From Cohnella herbarum (GTDB lineage Bacteria > Bacillota > Bacilli > Paenibacillales > Paenibacillaceae), in contig NZ_CP051680.1 in NCBI RefSeq assembly GCF_012849095.1, forward strand, positions 2,790,001 to 2,854,000: a DNA stretch of 64,000 nucleotides, read 5' to 3'. Positions within the stretch are counted from its first letter, which is position 1. Every line of letters begins with the position of its first letter. Below are positions 8,828-18,449 of this stretch, piece after piece. The notes beneath the pieces were generated by a model. The model searched no databases. It saw only the letters and a program-made list of their open reading frames with translations, and was not told the origin of the DNA. The position numbers and the translations under genes were made by a program.

Positions 8828-8860
8828 GGAAGCTTTGAAGCGTAATGCTTCAAGGCTTCC
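8828..8860 (+). terminator. Terminator of the SASP gene
   Basis: GGAAGC-TTTGAAGC pairs with GCTTCAA-GGCTTCC (about 14 bp), followed by TCTTCCGTTT. The T tract is weak but the stem is long. It can also serve the convergent transglycosylase gene. Confidence 0.65.
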
Positions 8861-8877
8861 TCTTCCGTTTATCCTCT

Positions 8878-9447
8878 TTATAACGTCTCGTACACTTTCT
8901 GATACTTCTTATAATAATACATCACACGTTGGACGTAATGTCTAGTCTCTCCGTAAGGAATATTGCGTAAAGTTTGTTCTTCGCCGTCCCAAGTCCCTTT
9001 TTCCAGCCATTGCCGCACTTTTCCCGGACCCGCGTTGTAAGCCGCCAGCGATACGATCAGTTTTCCATCGAATTGACGATTTAACTCCTTCACGTACCAT
9101 GACCCGAGAGCAATTCCGGCATGCGCTTCCCGACCTGCATCTTTTACCGTAATACTTCCGAAATCATCCTTCTGCAAAATCCATTTCGCCGTCTCCGGCA
9201 TGATCTGCATAATACCGACGGCTCCTTTCGGAGAAACCGCATTCAATCTATAGTTCGATTCGACGCGGATGATGGCGGCGATCAGTAGAGGGTCGAGATC
9301 ATATGTAGCGGCGTTCTTTTTGATTTCTTCCTGAAAAGATATCGGATAAATCCATCTGCCCAGCCAATCCGACTGCACGAATAGCGCTCCAAGCAGGATT
9401 AGAACAAGGGGAAGGATAAATCTTTTGCGTTTAATTCTTCTACTCAT
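8878..9447 (-). CDS. Soluble lytic transglycosylase (SLT domain), membrane-anchored
   Basis: I take ATG 9447 (MSRRIKRKRF) as start: it overlaps the coaE stop as ATGA and has AAAGGGG upstream. A basic N-terminus is followed by one hydrophobic segment (FILPLVLILLGALFV), then the catalytic domain with the Glu in IIRVESNY, SPKGAVGIMQIMPETA and AAYNAGPGKV, all standard SLT motifs. It cleaves peptidoglycan between MurNAc and GlcNAc to leave anhydro-MurNAc. The 189-residue length fits the compact YjbJ-like group. It is in an operon with coaE and ytaF. Confidence 0.93.
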   Translation of the reverse strand: MSRRIKRKRFILPLVLILLGALFVQSDWLGRWIYPISFQEEIKKNAATYDLDPLLIAAIIRVESNYRLNAVSPKGAVGIMQIMPETAKWILQKDDFGSITVKDAGREAHAGIALGSWYVKELNRQFDGKLIVSLAAYNAGPGKVRQWLEKGTWDGEEQTLRNIPYGETRHYVQRVMYYYKKYQKVYETL

Positions 9448-10040
9448 CCAAGCCCCTTTTCTCGCCAATAGCGATCGATTTGCTCAGTTGTGTTAGCAAG
9501 ACTACCGCTATTATCGATCAGGATATCCGCCTTGAGCCTTTTGTCCTCTATATCCATCTGCGCTCTAAGGCGTTTCTCCGCTTCTTCGGCAGTAAGCTTG
9601 TCCCGTTCCATTAATCTTCTCAATTGAGAGTCTCGAGGGACATAAACGACCATAATCCGCTCAAAATAAGACTCCAGCTTCGACTCGAACAGCAGCGGAA
9701 CGTCCACGACTACGAGTTTATCGGGATTGCCGCTTTCATGATCGGCCATTCTCCGTTTCATCACGGTCCGGATCGCCGGGTGGGTAATGGCCTCGAGCGC
9801 TTTCCGCTCGGCGGCATCCGCGAATACGATCGAGCCTAGCTTCTTGCGGTCAAGAGTCCCGTCCGCTTGAATCACGGTATGACCGAAACGTTCCGCGATA
9901 GCGAGAAGAGACGGTTGCCCGGGCTCAACGACCTCCCGGGCAATTCCGTCCAGATCGATCAATATCGCGCCGCGATCCGTAAGAAGTTTGGCGACCGTGC
10001 TTTTACCGGTGGCGATACCGCCAGTTAAACCGATATTCAT
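9444..10040 (-). CDS. coaE: Dephospho-CoA kinase
   Basis: The start is ATG 10040 with AAGGAAGAG upstream; an upstream frame extension would run into ytaF. The 198-residue protein has the P-loop GGIATGKST, the DLDGIAREVVEPG segment, DVPLLFE and the lid region RDSQLRRLMERDKLTAEEAEKRL. It phosphorylates dephospho-CoA in the last step of CoA synthesis. The gene lies between ytaF and the transglycosylase gene and overlaps the latter by 4 bp. Confidence 0.97.
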   Translation of the reverse strand: MNIGLTGGIATGKSTVAKLLTDRGAILIDLDGIAREVVEPGQPSLLAIAERFGHTVIQADGTLDRKKLGSIVFADAAERKALEAITHPAIRTVMKRRMADHESGNPDKLVVVDVPLLFESKLESYFERIMVVYVPRDSQLRRLMERDKLTAEEAEKRLRAQMDIEDKRLKADILIDNSGSLANTTEQIDRYWREKGLG

Positions 10041-10066
10041 AATTTCTCTTCCTTTTTGAACATCCT

Positions 10067-10762
10067 TTATATGAACAGTTTGAATATTCCCATGGCAATG
10101 AGAATAATACCCGGCAGCATCGATAGCTGCCTGACCCAACGCCAGCCCGAAGCCACGAATCCGACCTGGGTTCCCGACCATAGAAACAGTCCGCTCGACG
10201 CGGCGATGAGCACGGCGGTAAGGAAAGGAGGATAGCCCACCAGAGCGGCGCCTATGCCGGCACCGAACGCATCAAGCGACAAAGCGGTTCCGAGCAGAAA
10301 AGCTTCTCCGGCGCTGATCGTTCCGGAACGGTCCATATCCGCCGCCGACGGCGATCTTAGAATTTGAATGATGAATCCGAACACTTTAAGCTCCATTTGG
10401 AGAACGGGCGCTTGGGGCTCCATCTCCTTCGTTCCGATAGCCTTCTCGCTTCCGTCATTGCTCGCGCGCCGTTCGCGATCCTCTCGCTCTCCGCTGCGAA
10501 TGAATTGGATAAGCGCGGCCAATCCGATACCGATCAGAATGACGGCGCCCGTCGCGGACGCGCCGTGGGGCGACATCCACCCCGTGAGGGCGACTCCGGC
10601 CATCATCGACAATAGAATAATCAAGCCCGAACATGCCGAAATAATAAAAATGGAAGACACCGGAATTTTGATTTTCCTTACGCCATAAGTCATGCCAACC
10701 CCGAAGCCGTCAAGACTAACCGCAAAAGACAACAAAACGAGCGAAGCGACAGGTGCCATCAT
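10067..10762 (-). CDS. ytaF: Sporulation membrane protein YtaF (MntP-like)
   Basis: 231 residues with two related halves of three membrane segments, each opening with a LSLDAF/VSLDGFG motif (AVSLDGFGVGMTYG near the start, ALSLDAFGAGIGAALVG at about 160), as in MntP/YtaF proteins. The middle has a charged loop (REDRERRASNDG) and DMDRSGTISAGEAF. GCAGGAGG precedes the ATG. The order mutM-ytaF-coaE is the Bacillus arrangement. A molecular function for YtaF is not established. Confidence 0.9.
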   Translation of the reverse strand: MMAPVASLVLLSFAVSLDGFGVGMTYGVRKIKIPVSSIFIISACSGLIILLSMMAGVALTGWMSPHGASATGAVILIGIGLAALIQFIRSGEREDRERRASNDGSEKAIGTKEMEPQAPVLQMELKVFGFIIQILRSPSAADMDRSGTISAGEAFLLGTALSLDAFGAGIGAALVGYPPFLTAVLIAASSGLFLWSGTQVGFVASGWRWVRQLSMLPGIILIAMGIFKLFI

Positions 10763-10892
10763 AATGCATTTCCTCCTGCATGGATGCTTACCTAATCTTC
10801 CGTTACCGGAAGCCAGGTTCTGTTCATCCTATGCACGGGAAGGATTGAATGCCCCGCCAGCCCGAACTTTTATGTGCGAATGCCTAGAAAAT

Positions 10893-11813
10893 CTAACTAT
10901 CCTTACTACTTTTACCATCCAATCGATGTTTAACCGCATTGCGCGACTCGATCGACGAGGTCGTCCGGGACCGGTTTACGTTGCGAGGCTGTTTCTGGCA
11001 CTTAGGACATACGTGCGTACCCCGGCCTCCGACAACCGACTTTTCGATTAGCGTACCGCAAGTATGGCAACAATCGCCGTTCCTTCCATACACCTTCAAG
11101 CTATGCTGGAACAGCCCCATCTCTCCTTGGCCGTTCACGTAGGATTTGATGGAGGAGCCTCCGGCTTCTACGGCAGCCGACAAAGTCTCCACGATCGCGA
11201 GGTGTAGAAGCTCCCGTTCTTTCTTCGTCAGCTCGTTCCATTGCCTCTCCGGGTGAATGCCCGCGGTATGCAGCGCCTCATCCACGTAGATGTTGCCTAA
11301 TCCGACAATGACCTCTTGATTAAGCAGCAACGGTTTGATCTTCGTCGACCGTTTACCGAGCGCACGCTGGAACGTCTCCAACGTGAACCCTTCTTCCAGA
11401 GGCTCCAATCCCAGTTTATTCAACGGGCGGGCTTGTAATTCTTCTCCGGGCTGAAAAAGATGCATCGTTCCGAATTGGCGAACATCCTTATATCGCAATT
11501 CGGTTCCGTCCGTGAAATGGAAAATGACGTGGGTATGGATTTCCGTCGGCTCTTCTTTCCCGAACAAACCATAACGTCCCTCCATCCGAAGATGGGAAAC
11601 AAGCACGATTCCATCGAGGAGGAGTCTCAGAAACTTCCCCCTTCGCTCGACGGATTGAAACGTTCTTCCTTCCAATAGGGCAGCAAACAGTTGCGTGTCG
11701 TCCGGTTTCTGAATGATGCGGGGTAAGTTCACGGTAACGCGGTCGATTGTCTTCCCGACGATAAGCTCATTTAAAGTCCGGCGGACGGTTTCAACCTCCG
11801 GCAATTCAGGCAT
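10893..11813 (-). CDS. mutM: Formamidopyrimidine-DNA glycosylase with C-terminal tail
   Basis: 306 residues. The N-terminal PELPEVE holds the catalytic Pro2 and Glu3, RRGKFL holds the conserved Lys, and the H2TH region reads GLGNIYVDEALHTAGIHP. The zinc finger has four Cys (CCHTC...CPKC). It excises oxidised purines such as 8-oxoguanine. After the finger there is a basic, Ser-rich tail of about 30 residues (NRSRTTSSIESRN...) that is longer than in most homologues. It is 52 bp after polA. Confidence 0.96.
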   Translation of the reverse strand: MPELPEVETVRRTLNELIVGKTIDRVTVNLPRIIQKPDDTQLFAALLEGRTFQSVERRGKFLRLLLDGIVLVSHLRMEGRYGLFGKEEPTEIHTHVIFHFTDGTELRYKDVRQFGTMHLFQPGEELQARPLNKLGLEPLEEGFTLETFQRALGKRSTKIKPLLLNQEVIVGLGNIYVDEALHTAGIHPERQWNELTKKERELLHLAIVETLSAAVEAGGSSIKSYVNGQGEMGLFQHSLKVYGRNGDCCHTCGTLIEKSVVGGRGTHVCPKCQKQPRNVNRSRTTSSIESRNAVKHRLDGKSSKDS

Positions 11814-11865
11814 GACAATCCCCTTCCTCTAGTTGCAATTGCTGATGTTGTTCCTTAGATCCACG

Positions 11866-14538
11866 TTACTTCGCTTCGTACCAGTTGCTTCCGACGCTGA
11901 CTTCCGCCAATAACGGTACGTCCAACTTAAGCGCCGTGCTCATCACGTCGGGCACTAACGCCTTCATCGCTTCCAATTCCTCTTGCGGCACCTCGAACAC
12001 CAGTTCATCGTGTACCTGCAGCAGCATGCGGCTACGCAAGCCTCGTTCGAGCAGCGCTTCGTTCATGCGCAGCATCGCAAGCTTGATAATATCGGCGGCG
12101 GTTCCCTGAATCGGCGTATTCATAGCCGTTCGTTCGGCGAACGACCGAAGATTGAAGTTGGAATGGTTAATTTCCGGCAATAACCGTCTGCGTTGCATCA
12201 TCGTCGTGACGTAACCATTCTTCTTGGCTTCTTCGACGACGGTAACCATATATCTTTTAACGCCCGGGAATGTCCGATAGTATTGCTCGATAAAGTCGGC
12301 CGCCTCGCCGCGGGTAATGTTCAAGTTCTGCGAAAGTCCCCAATCGCTGATCCCGTACACGATTCCGAAGTTTACCGCTTTCGCTTGGCGCCGCATATTG
12401 CCGTCTACTTGGTCGGCCGGGACGCCGAAGACGTCCATCGCCGTTTTCGTATGAATGTCCATATCTTTAAGGAACGCTTCCTTAAGCCCGTCGTCGCCGG
12501 AAATATGGGCAAGCACCCGCAATTCGATCTGCGAATAGTCGGCCGCCAGAATGACCCAGCCCGGCTCAGAAGGAACGAACGCCTTGCGGATTTGTCTGCC
12601 TTCTTCCATTCGAATCGGTATGTTTTGCAGGTTAGGGAATTGGCTCGACAGCCTTCCCGTCGCCGCGATCGTTTGTTTATAGAACGTATGAATCTTACCC
12701 GTTTCCGGGCGAATTTCTTTCAACAACCCTTCGATGTAAGTCGATTGCAGCTTCGCCAATTGGCGATAGTGCAGAATCAGCCGTACGATCTCATGATGCG
12801 GTTCCAGCTTCTCCAACACTTCCGCGTCGGTCGAGTAGCCGGTTTTCGTCTTCTTGACGACGGGGAGGCCTAGTCTTTCGAATAGAACTTCCCCAAGCTG
12901 CCTAGGGGATCCGATATTAAACTCGAAGCCGGCCGATTCGTACACGGCCTTCGTGATTTCATCGATTCGGCGTTGGAATTCCGTGCCTAAATCTTGAAGC
13001 GCTTCCGTCTGCACCGTAATCCCTTGCATCTCCATCTTGGCAAGAACGCCCGATAACGGCTGTTCAAGCTCGTAGAAGAGCTCATTCATCCCAAGCTTCT
13101 CTAGCTTCTCCGAGAGAAGGGGCTTCAGCCTGCGAATCGCATCAGCTTTGGCGGCCAAATGCTTCGCAAGCTCGCCATCGCCGGGAAGACGGTATTTCGC
13201 GCCTTTGCCGTATACCGCTTCATCCGACAGAATCGGCGGCAAGCCGTGGCGTTGAAGCAAACCTTGGAGCGAAGGATCCGCTTCGGTAGGATCGAGTAAA
13301 TAAGCCGCAAGCTGCACGTCGAACGTTTGCCCGCTCAAGGCAATTCCGGAGCTCGCCAAAATAAGCTCGACGCGGTGAGCGTCATAACAGGTTTTCGAAG
13401 CTTCGGCGTTCTCTAGCCAGCTTCGTAGAGAGGCCGCTTCGGGCGAAGCAAGATATGCATAAGGAATCGTGAAACATTCCGAACCGGAGACGATCGACAA
13501 TCCGATGCCTTCTCCGTGATGAGGATTGTCTCCGGACGACTCGACGAGCACGGCTTCCGCGGTCGCCAATGCTCCGTTCAGCCTCTCCCATCCGACCGTA
13601 TCGACTCTGACAACCTCGTATTGGGATGCCGCTTCCGCGCTTTCCGCTTCGGTTGCGTCGTTCGCTCCGCTTAGATTCAACCGTTCAACCAGATTCTTAA
13701 ACTCCAGCTTACGCAGCGCCCCGGCAAGGACGGCCGAATCGTAGCCCTTCCAAGTCACATCGTCTAGCGAATAGTCGAGCGGTACTTCGCGAAAGATCGT
13801 CGCGAGCTGCTTGCTCATTCGGGCATCGTCCATATGGGACTCGATGTTCTCGCGAAGCTTGCCTTTAATTTCTTCTATATTGGCCAAGACGTTCTCGACC
13901 GTGCCGAATTCGTGAAGCAGCTTTAACGCCGTCTTCTCTCCGACGCCGGGAACGCCCGGAATATTATCGCTTGCGTCTCCCATAAGACCTTTGAGATCGA
14001 TGATCTGCGCCGGCGTGAGACCGTATTTTTCCCCGATCGCGCTCGGCGTGTATCTTTCGACTTCGCTAACCCCTTTGCGCGTAATCAATACGCTCACTTG
14101 ATCGGTCGTTAGCTGCAGCATATCCTTGTCTCCGGATACGACGATCGCGGTTTTCCCTTGTTCTTCCGCGAGCCTTGCCATCGTCCCGATAATATCGTCC
14201 GCCTCATATCCAGCGAGCTCGAATTGCGAGATCGAGAAAGCTTGAAGAAGCTCCTTCAGCAGCGGGAACTGCTCCGATAGCTCGGGCGGAGTTTTCTGGC
14301 GTCCGCCTTTATACTCCGAATACCCTTCGTGCCGAAAAGTGACCTTCCCCGCGTCGAAAGCGACGAGCACATGGCTTGGTTTTTCTTCCTCCAACACTTT
14401 AAGAAGCATCGTCGTAAATCCAAGCACCGCGTTCGTATGCAGACCATTGCTGCTCGTCAAAGGCGGAATCGCGTAGAAAGCGCGACTGATAATGCTATTG
14501 CCGTCGATTAAAACCAGCTTGTCCAATTCATTGCTCAT
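11866..14538 (-). CDS. polA: DNA polymerase I
   Basis: 890 residues. The N-terminal 5' nuclease domain includes LVLIDGNSIISRAFYAIP, AGYEADDIIGT and DNIPGVPGVGEKTALKLL. The middle exonuclease-like domain lacks the acidic DxE motif (it reads VLVESSGDN), so proofreading is probably absent, as in Bacillus PolA. Polymerase motifs A (AADYSQIELRVLAHISGD), B (RRQAKAVNFGIVYG) and C (QVHDELVFE) are intact. It works in Okazaki fragment maturation and repair. It lies upstream of mutM. In B. subtilis phoR would precede it; here about 30 kb intervene. Confidence 0.98.
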   Translation of the reverse strand: MSNELDKLVLIDGNSIISRAFYAIPPLTSSNGLHTNAVLGFTTMLLKVLEEEKPSHVLVAFDAGKVTFRHEGYSEYKGGRQKTPPELSEQFPLLKELLQAFSISQFELAGYEADDIIGTMARLAEEQGKTAIVVSGDKDMLQLTTDQVSVLITRKGVSEVERYTPSAIGEKYGLTPAQIIDLKGLMGDASDNIPGVPGVGEKTALKLLHEFGTVENVLANIEEIKGKLRENIESHMDDARMSKQLATIFREVPLDYSLDDVTWKGYDSAVLAGALRKLEFKNLVERLNLSGANDATEAESAEAASQYEVVRVDTVGWERLNGALATAEAVLVESSGDNPHHGEGIGLSIVSGSECFTIPYAYLASPEAASLRSWLENAEASKTCYDAHRVELILASSGIALSGQTFDVQLAAYLLDPTEADPSLQGLLQRHGLPPILSDEAVYGKGAKYRLPGDGELAKHLAAKADAIRRLKPLLSEKLEKLGMNELFYELEQPLSGVLAKMEMQGITVQTEALQDLGTEFQRRIDEITKAVYESAGFEFNIGSPRQLGEVLFERLGLPVVKKTKTGYSTDAEVLEKLEPHHEIVRLILHYRQLAKLQSTYIEGLLKEIRPETGKIHTFYKQTIAATGRLSSQFPNLQNIPIRMEEGRQIRKAFVPSEPGWVILAADYSQIELRVLAHISGDDGLKEAFLKDMDIHTKTAMDVFGVPADQVDGNMRRQAKAVNFGIVYGISDWGLSQNLNITRGEAADFIEQYYRTFPGVKRYMVTVVEEAKKNGYVTTMMQRRRLLPEINHSNFNLRSFAERTAMNTPIQGTAADIIKLAMLRMNEALLERGLRSRMLLQVHDELVFEVPQEELEAMKALVPDVMSTALKLDVPLLAEVSVGSNWYEAK

Positions 14539-14659
14539 GACCGAGCGCTCACCTCACCGACATTATTCGTACAATAATCATAACATACTGCCGGGGGTGC
14601 CGCATCCCGCCGCTTGTTTCCTTTTTAATAGAAAGAAAAAAGAAGCCTTCCCTTCGCCG

Positions 14660-15904
14660 TTAAGCTTTGGGGAAAGCTCCCATCATGGCCGTAGCCGGAA
14701 ATTCGCTCGGCCTTCCTAACAAATAACCTTGCGCGAAATCGAATCCCATCGCTCGCAGGAGCCGAAGCTCCTCCGGTCTCTCTATGCCTTCGGCGACCGT
14801 ACGGATGTTCATCTTCTTGGCGAACCTGACGAAAGTTCTAAGCATGTGTTTCTTCATTTCGTCCTTATCCGCCATACGCACGAGCGACCGATCTACTTTA
14901 ATGTAATCGGGGTTAAGCTCGACGATCGACTGCAGCGAAGAATAACCCGCTCCCGCATCGTCTATCGCGATCTCGTAGCCTTGGCTCCGATAATGCCCTA
15001 ATATTTTTTTCGCCGCTTCGAAGTCGTCGATCGACCTGCGTTCGGTAAGTTCGAATACGACTTGACCGGGAAACAAGCCTCGTTCATTCAGCCAATGAAC
15101 GGTTTGGCCGGATACGAAATGCGGGTCGTTAATGATTCCCATCGTCACGTTAATGAATATTTTCTGAACCGCGCCTAACGACGGGCAATACCGAATCGCC
15201 TTTTCCCTAGCCAATCTATCTAACGCGAAGGCCATATTGTGCTTCTCGGCGAACTGGAACAAGGCAAGCGGACCTTCGAACAAACTGCCCTCCGGGCATC
15301 TCGTTAACGCTTCGTAGCCGAATACTCTACCGTCGCCAAGCCGCATAATCGGTTGGTATACGCTGCGAATGCTGCTTTCCGAGAGCAAGCGATCCAGTTC
15401 GATACGCAGCTCCCAATCGCTTTGGTCCATCAAGGAATCCCGGATCAGTCCCGTTGCGCGAAGCACGCCTTGATAGATTACGTCCTTGGCCGGCACTCGA
15501 TCCCAATCGCGCAATAGGGAATAACCGATCCCCCGATCTTGTTGCCTGTTGGCTTGAGCGGTAGAGTTGCCGGCAGGTCCATTGTGCGCAATAATGGCTT
15601 CCTTAACTCGCTTAGCCAGCACCCTTAAGTAGGCATCGCTCTCTTCGTCGCCTAGCGAACCCGGAATTTCGGCATATAGCCATAGATGACCCGCCACCAC
15701 GTCTCCGAACCAAAGATCGTTGCGGCCCATGGATATAGAGAGCCAGTTCGTCCAATTGAACTCGGACTCTCTGAATTCCGACGAGAATCCGTTATGCCAC
15801 TCCGTCAAATCGATTCCGATCATTCCGATAGATCGATGATGTTCGATTCGCTCGATTACATGCTCCATGCCAAACCAAGAAGTCCCCATTGTATAGAACA
15901 CCAT
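14660..15904 (-). CDS. EAL-domain c-di-GMP phosphodiesterase, predicted active
   Basis: About 414 residues. Residues 165-405 are an EAL domain with signature YEALTR, FINVTMG (metal Asn), ELTER, the DD pair in IAIDDAGAGYSSL, IKVDRSLV, AEGIE and QGYLLGRP, so the catalytic residues look complete. It would hydrolyse c-di-GMP to pGpG. The N-terminal 165 residues (WFGMEHVIERIEHHRSIGMI...) are not recognised; they faintly resemble a degenerate GGDEF fold. No membrane segment is seen. The ATG at 15904 has GGAAG too close, so the start is uncertain (M6 is an alternative). It is adjacent to the GGDEF/EAL/CBS protein gene. Confidence 0.85.
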   Translation of the reverse strand: MVFYTMGTSWFGMEHVIERIEHHRSIGMIGIDLTEWHNGFSSEFRESEFNWTNWLSISMGRNDLWFGDVVAGHLWLYAEIPGSLGDEESDAYLRVLAKRVKEAIIAHNGPAGNSTAQANRQQDRGIGYSLLRDWDRVPAKDVIYQGVLRATGLIRDSLMDQSDWELRIELDRLLSESSIRSVYQPIMRLGDGRVFGYEALTRCPEGSLFEGPLALFQFAEKHNMAFALDRLAREKAIRYCPSLGAVQKIFINVTMGIINDPHFVSGQTVHWLNERGLFPGQVVFELTERRSIDDFEAAKKILGHYRSQGYEIAIDDAGAGYSSLQSIVELNPDYIKVDRSLVRMADKDEMKKHMLRTFVRFAKKMNIRTVAEGIERPEELRLLRAMGFDFAQGYLLGRPSEFPATAMMGAFPKA

Positions 15905-15967
15905 CTTCCGCAGTAACTTCGGACTTTAAATTTACCAAAGTTTTGTAAAGCCAATACGTAAATTATG

Positions 15968-18265
15968 TTAATGAGCGGTTAAATCCGCGGATTTACGCCG
16001 ATTTTCGACATTATCCGCTATTGCTTCCCATACGAGCGTGTTTCCTCGGAGCTGTTTAGCCTTTTTCTTAAGCAAAGCCGCTCTCTCCGACAAAGATTCC
16101 GGGGTCCAACCTCCCGTGGATTGGCATAACAACAAGGACAAAGAAAGCGACAGCCCTGAGGCCTCTACGGGATGTCCTCCCCTGTCGAGAACGGGTCCCT
16201 TGTGTTTTCCCGTGTACGTCCCGATTCCCTCCTCGAACCTCCGAATAACTTCGTTTGCCAGCTCGACGGAATCCGAACCGCTTGAAATCACGATAAAATC
16301 ATCCCCGCCGATATGTCCGACGAAACACTCGCAATTCAATTGCGCGCTAACGACCTCGATTAAGGTTTCTCCCGTGAACCGGATCACTTCGTCGCCTCTT
16401 TGGAAGCCATATTGATCGTTGTACCACTTAAAATAATCCAAATCCGCATAGAGCACGGCAAACGGCCGCCCGTCCGCCAATCGACGGATAAGCTCGCGTC
16501 GAATGGGCTCGTTACCCGGCAATCCGGAAAGCGGATTCGCCCATTGCGCGGCTGTCATTCTAGATTGCGAAATCCATTCCAGCATGGAACGAATCGATGT
16601 AATTCCGGTAACGATTCCTTCCCGGGTAATGATTACCGCGTCGTATAGCTTATCCGGCTCGCGGGCCATCGCCATTTGCGAAGCTTGGTCAACCGTTATG
16701 GAATCCTCCACGACCATCGGGTGGGTATCCATGATTTTCCCGACCGCGCGATTCCAATAGAGCGGCAGACCGAACTGACCGGACAGAAGCTGCAGAAGCT
16801 TCTCTTTCATGACCAGTCCGACCGGTTTGCCGCTCCCGTCGGCGATAACGATGCCTTGCGCTTCCCGATGCAGTTCGAAATGCCTGGATACTTCCGACAC
16901 GGGCGTATCCCGATCGAATTGCTTCACCGGATTGATTAACTCCGACATCGTGCCCGTTGCGCCGAGGAACTTCTTGTTCACTTCAGCCTGAATTCGCTCC
17001 TTAAGCGCAGACAGAAGTTTCGCCGTCTTCTCGCCGGATCCGTCCCTTAGCCAATTCACTTGCGCGTAGTTCATTCCACCGGCCACTAGACCTGGAAGGT
17101 GCTTCTCCAGGTCGGGACCGCATGCGATAAAGACGATCCGCTCCTTGCGGGCCACGCCGACCAACGCTTGCAGCAAACTCTCTTCCACCGGGTCCGTCGC
17201 CGAACCGCTCATCCAGCCGATGTGCATCAGGGCATAATCCGGATGCATGTCCGCCATCCGCCGCAAAGATTCAAGCCCGGGTTCGATCCCGGAAAGCGCG
17301 ATGTGAAACCCTTGATTGCGGTAATGTTTCAAGGCCGATTCCGTCATTGCCGCCGATTCGTTATCCCCTCCGATAATGACGAGAACGACATGCTCGGGCC
17401 GCAAATTCGCCGCCTCGATTCTTCTAAGCGTGCTTCCGGGGTAAAGCCTCGGGTCGAAAATGATTTTGGCCGGCACCGGAAGGAACAGCTTGACGTCGCC
17501 GTTGCGGGAAGGCAAGCCGCGAATAGCCGTCTCGCGGAAGCGGCGATCCCATTCGAACAACTTGCCCGTTTGGTCCGCTTGCGCGTAGATGGCTTGCGGA
17601 TCAATCCGCGTTCCCTTCGCGGGATCGACGGGAACCGCCTCGTATCCGTATAAGGAACCGTCCGACAGCGAGACGATCGGGGAATAACGGACCTCGAACT
17701 CAAGTCCGGTCAAAGTCTCGTAGGCTTCCGCAAGCGGAAAACGAATCATCGGCACGGGTGAAAAAAACATCTTTTGCCATGCGGCTTCGTAAGCGCCGAG
17801 GAGTGCGTTCTCCCAGTCCCCAGCGTGCGTCGGCGGCCGCTCGGACGTTGCGTCGGCCCCTCCGAACGCCCAACCGAATCCGCACCGGATAACGCCCGCT
17901 TGCTTCGCCTCGGGACACCGGAAATCCAACAATACGCGCTGGGCCGTATCGCGAATCAGGAAGGCCAATCTGCCGGCGCTGATTTCGCGTTCGTTCGCCC
18001 CGTCTTCCATGAAAGAGACGGCCAATACGAAGCCGGTCTCGGACAACGTCCACCCTCGCACCTGCTCCTCGATCTTCGATACCCGCAAAGCTATCGCGCG
18101 AAGAATGTTCGCTAAGCGCGGAGAGGGATTGTCTTTCCTTTCCGGCCCCGATTCTTGTCCGCCGTAGTACCGGACGATAAACAAACCGCAATGATGCGGA
18201 AGCCCATCTTTGTTCGTCCAGCGTCGCAAGATATTCTGGTCTAACCATCCGTTGGTCTCATTCAT
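15968..18265 (-). CDS. Degenerate EAL - CBS - GGDEF multidomain c-di-GMP protein
   Basis: 765 residues. Residues 1-170 are unrecognised. Residues 170-420 follow an EAL fold but lack catalysis: YEAV for EAL, VLVIIGG for ELTE, ALSGIEPG for the DD loop, ACGPD for AEGxE. Residues 440-580 form a CBS-pair-like module (PVGLVMKEKLLQLL, YDAVIITREGIVTGI). The C-terminal GGDEF domain has DLDYFKWYNDQYGFQRGD and GGDDF, so diguanylate cyclase activity is plausible. No RxxD I-site precedes the signature. The EAL part probably senses rather than cleaves. It is cytosolic and lies beside an EAL phosphodiesterase gene, 63 bp apart. Confidence 0.85.
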   Translation of the reverse strand: MNETNGWLDQNILRRWTNKDGLPHHCGLFIVRYYGGQESGPERKDNPSPRLANILRAIALRVSKIEEQVRGWTLSETGFVLAVSFMEDGANEREISAGRLAFLIRDTAQRVLLDFRCPEAKQAGVIRCGFGWAFGGADATSERPPTHAGDWENALLGAYEAAWQKMFFSPVPMIRFPLAEAYETLTGLEFEVRYSPIVSLSDGSLYGYEAVPVDPAKGTRIDPQAIYAQADQTGKLFEWDRRFRETAIRGLPSRNGDVKLFLPVPAKIIFDPRLYPGSTLRRIEAANLRPEHVVLVIIGGDNESAAMTESALKHYRNQGFHIALSGIEPGLESLRRMADMHPDYALMHIGWMSGSATDPVEESLLQALVGVARKERIVFIACGPDLEKHLPGLVAGGMNYAQVNWLRDGSGEKTAKLLSALKERIQAEVNKKFLGATGTMSELINPVKQFDRDTPVSEVSRHFELHREAQGIVIADGSGKPVGLVMKEKLLQLLSGQFGLPLYWNRAVGKIMDTHPMVVEDSITVDQASQMAMAREPDKLYDAVIITREGIVTGITSIRSMLEWISQSRMTAAQWANPLSGLPGNEPIRRELIRRLADGRPFAVLYADLDYFKWYNDQYGFQRGDEVIRFTGETLIEVVSAQLNCECFVGHIGGDDFIVISSGSDSVELANEVIRRFEEGIGTYTGKHKGPVLDRGGHPVEASGLSLSLSLLLCQSTGGWTPESLSERAALLKKKAKQLRGNTLVWEAIADNVENRRKSADLTAH

Positions 18266-18380
18266 GATGATTTACCTCCGACCGACGATTCCCGAATTGT
18301 GAGATCCGTTCATTTCCTCCAACGTAACACGGCATCGTGATCTTAAACGCCGCTTTATGTTAACGGAGAGTAAAATCAAC

Positions 18381-18408
18381 AAAAAAACCTCTCGCTGCCG
18401 CGTAGAGG
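18381..18408 (-). terminator. Terminator hairpin, second of a tandem pair
   Basis: On the minus strand CCTCT and AGAGG close a small GC-rich hairpin followed by seven T residues. It lies 2 bp after another terminator (18410-18449), so transcription entering from the right is stopped twice before the c-di-GMP gene. Confidence 0.6.
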
Positions 18409-18409
18409 A

Positions 18410-18449
18410 AAATAAAAGACTGCGCGGATTTCGATTCTCCGTCGCAGTC
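18410..18449 (-). terminator. Terminator hairpin, first of a tandem pair
   Basis: GACTGCG and CGCAGTC form a 7-bp stem on the minus strand with a 20-nt loop, followed by TTTTATTTT. It stands at the 3' end of the broken secreted-protein gene. Confidence 0.6.
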
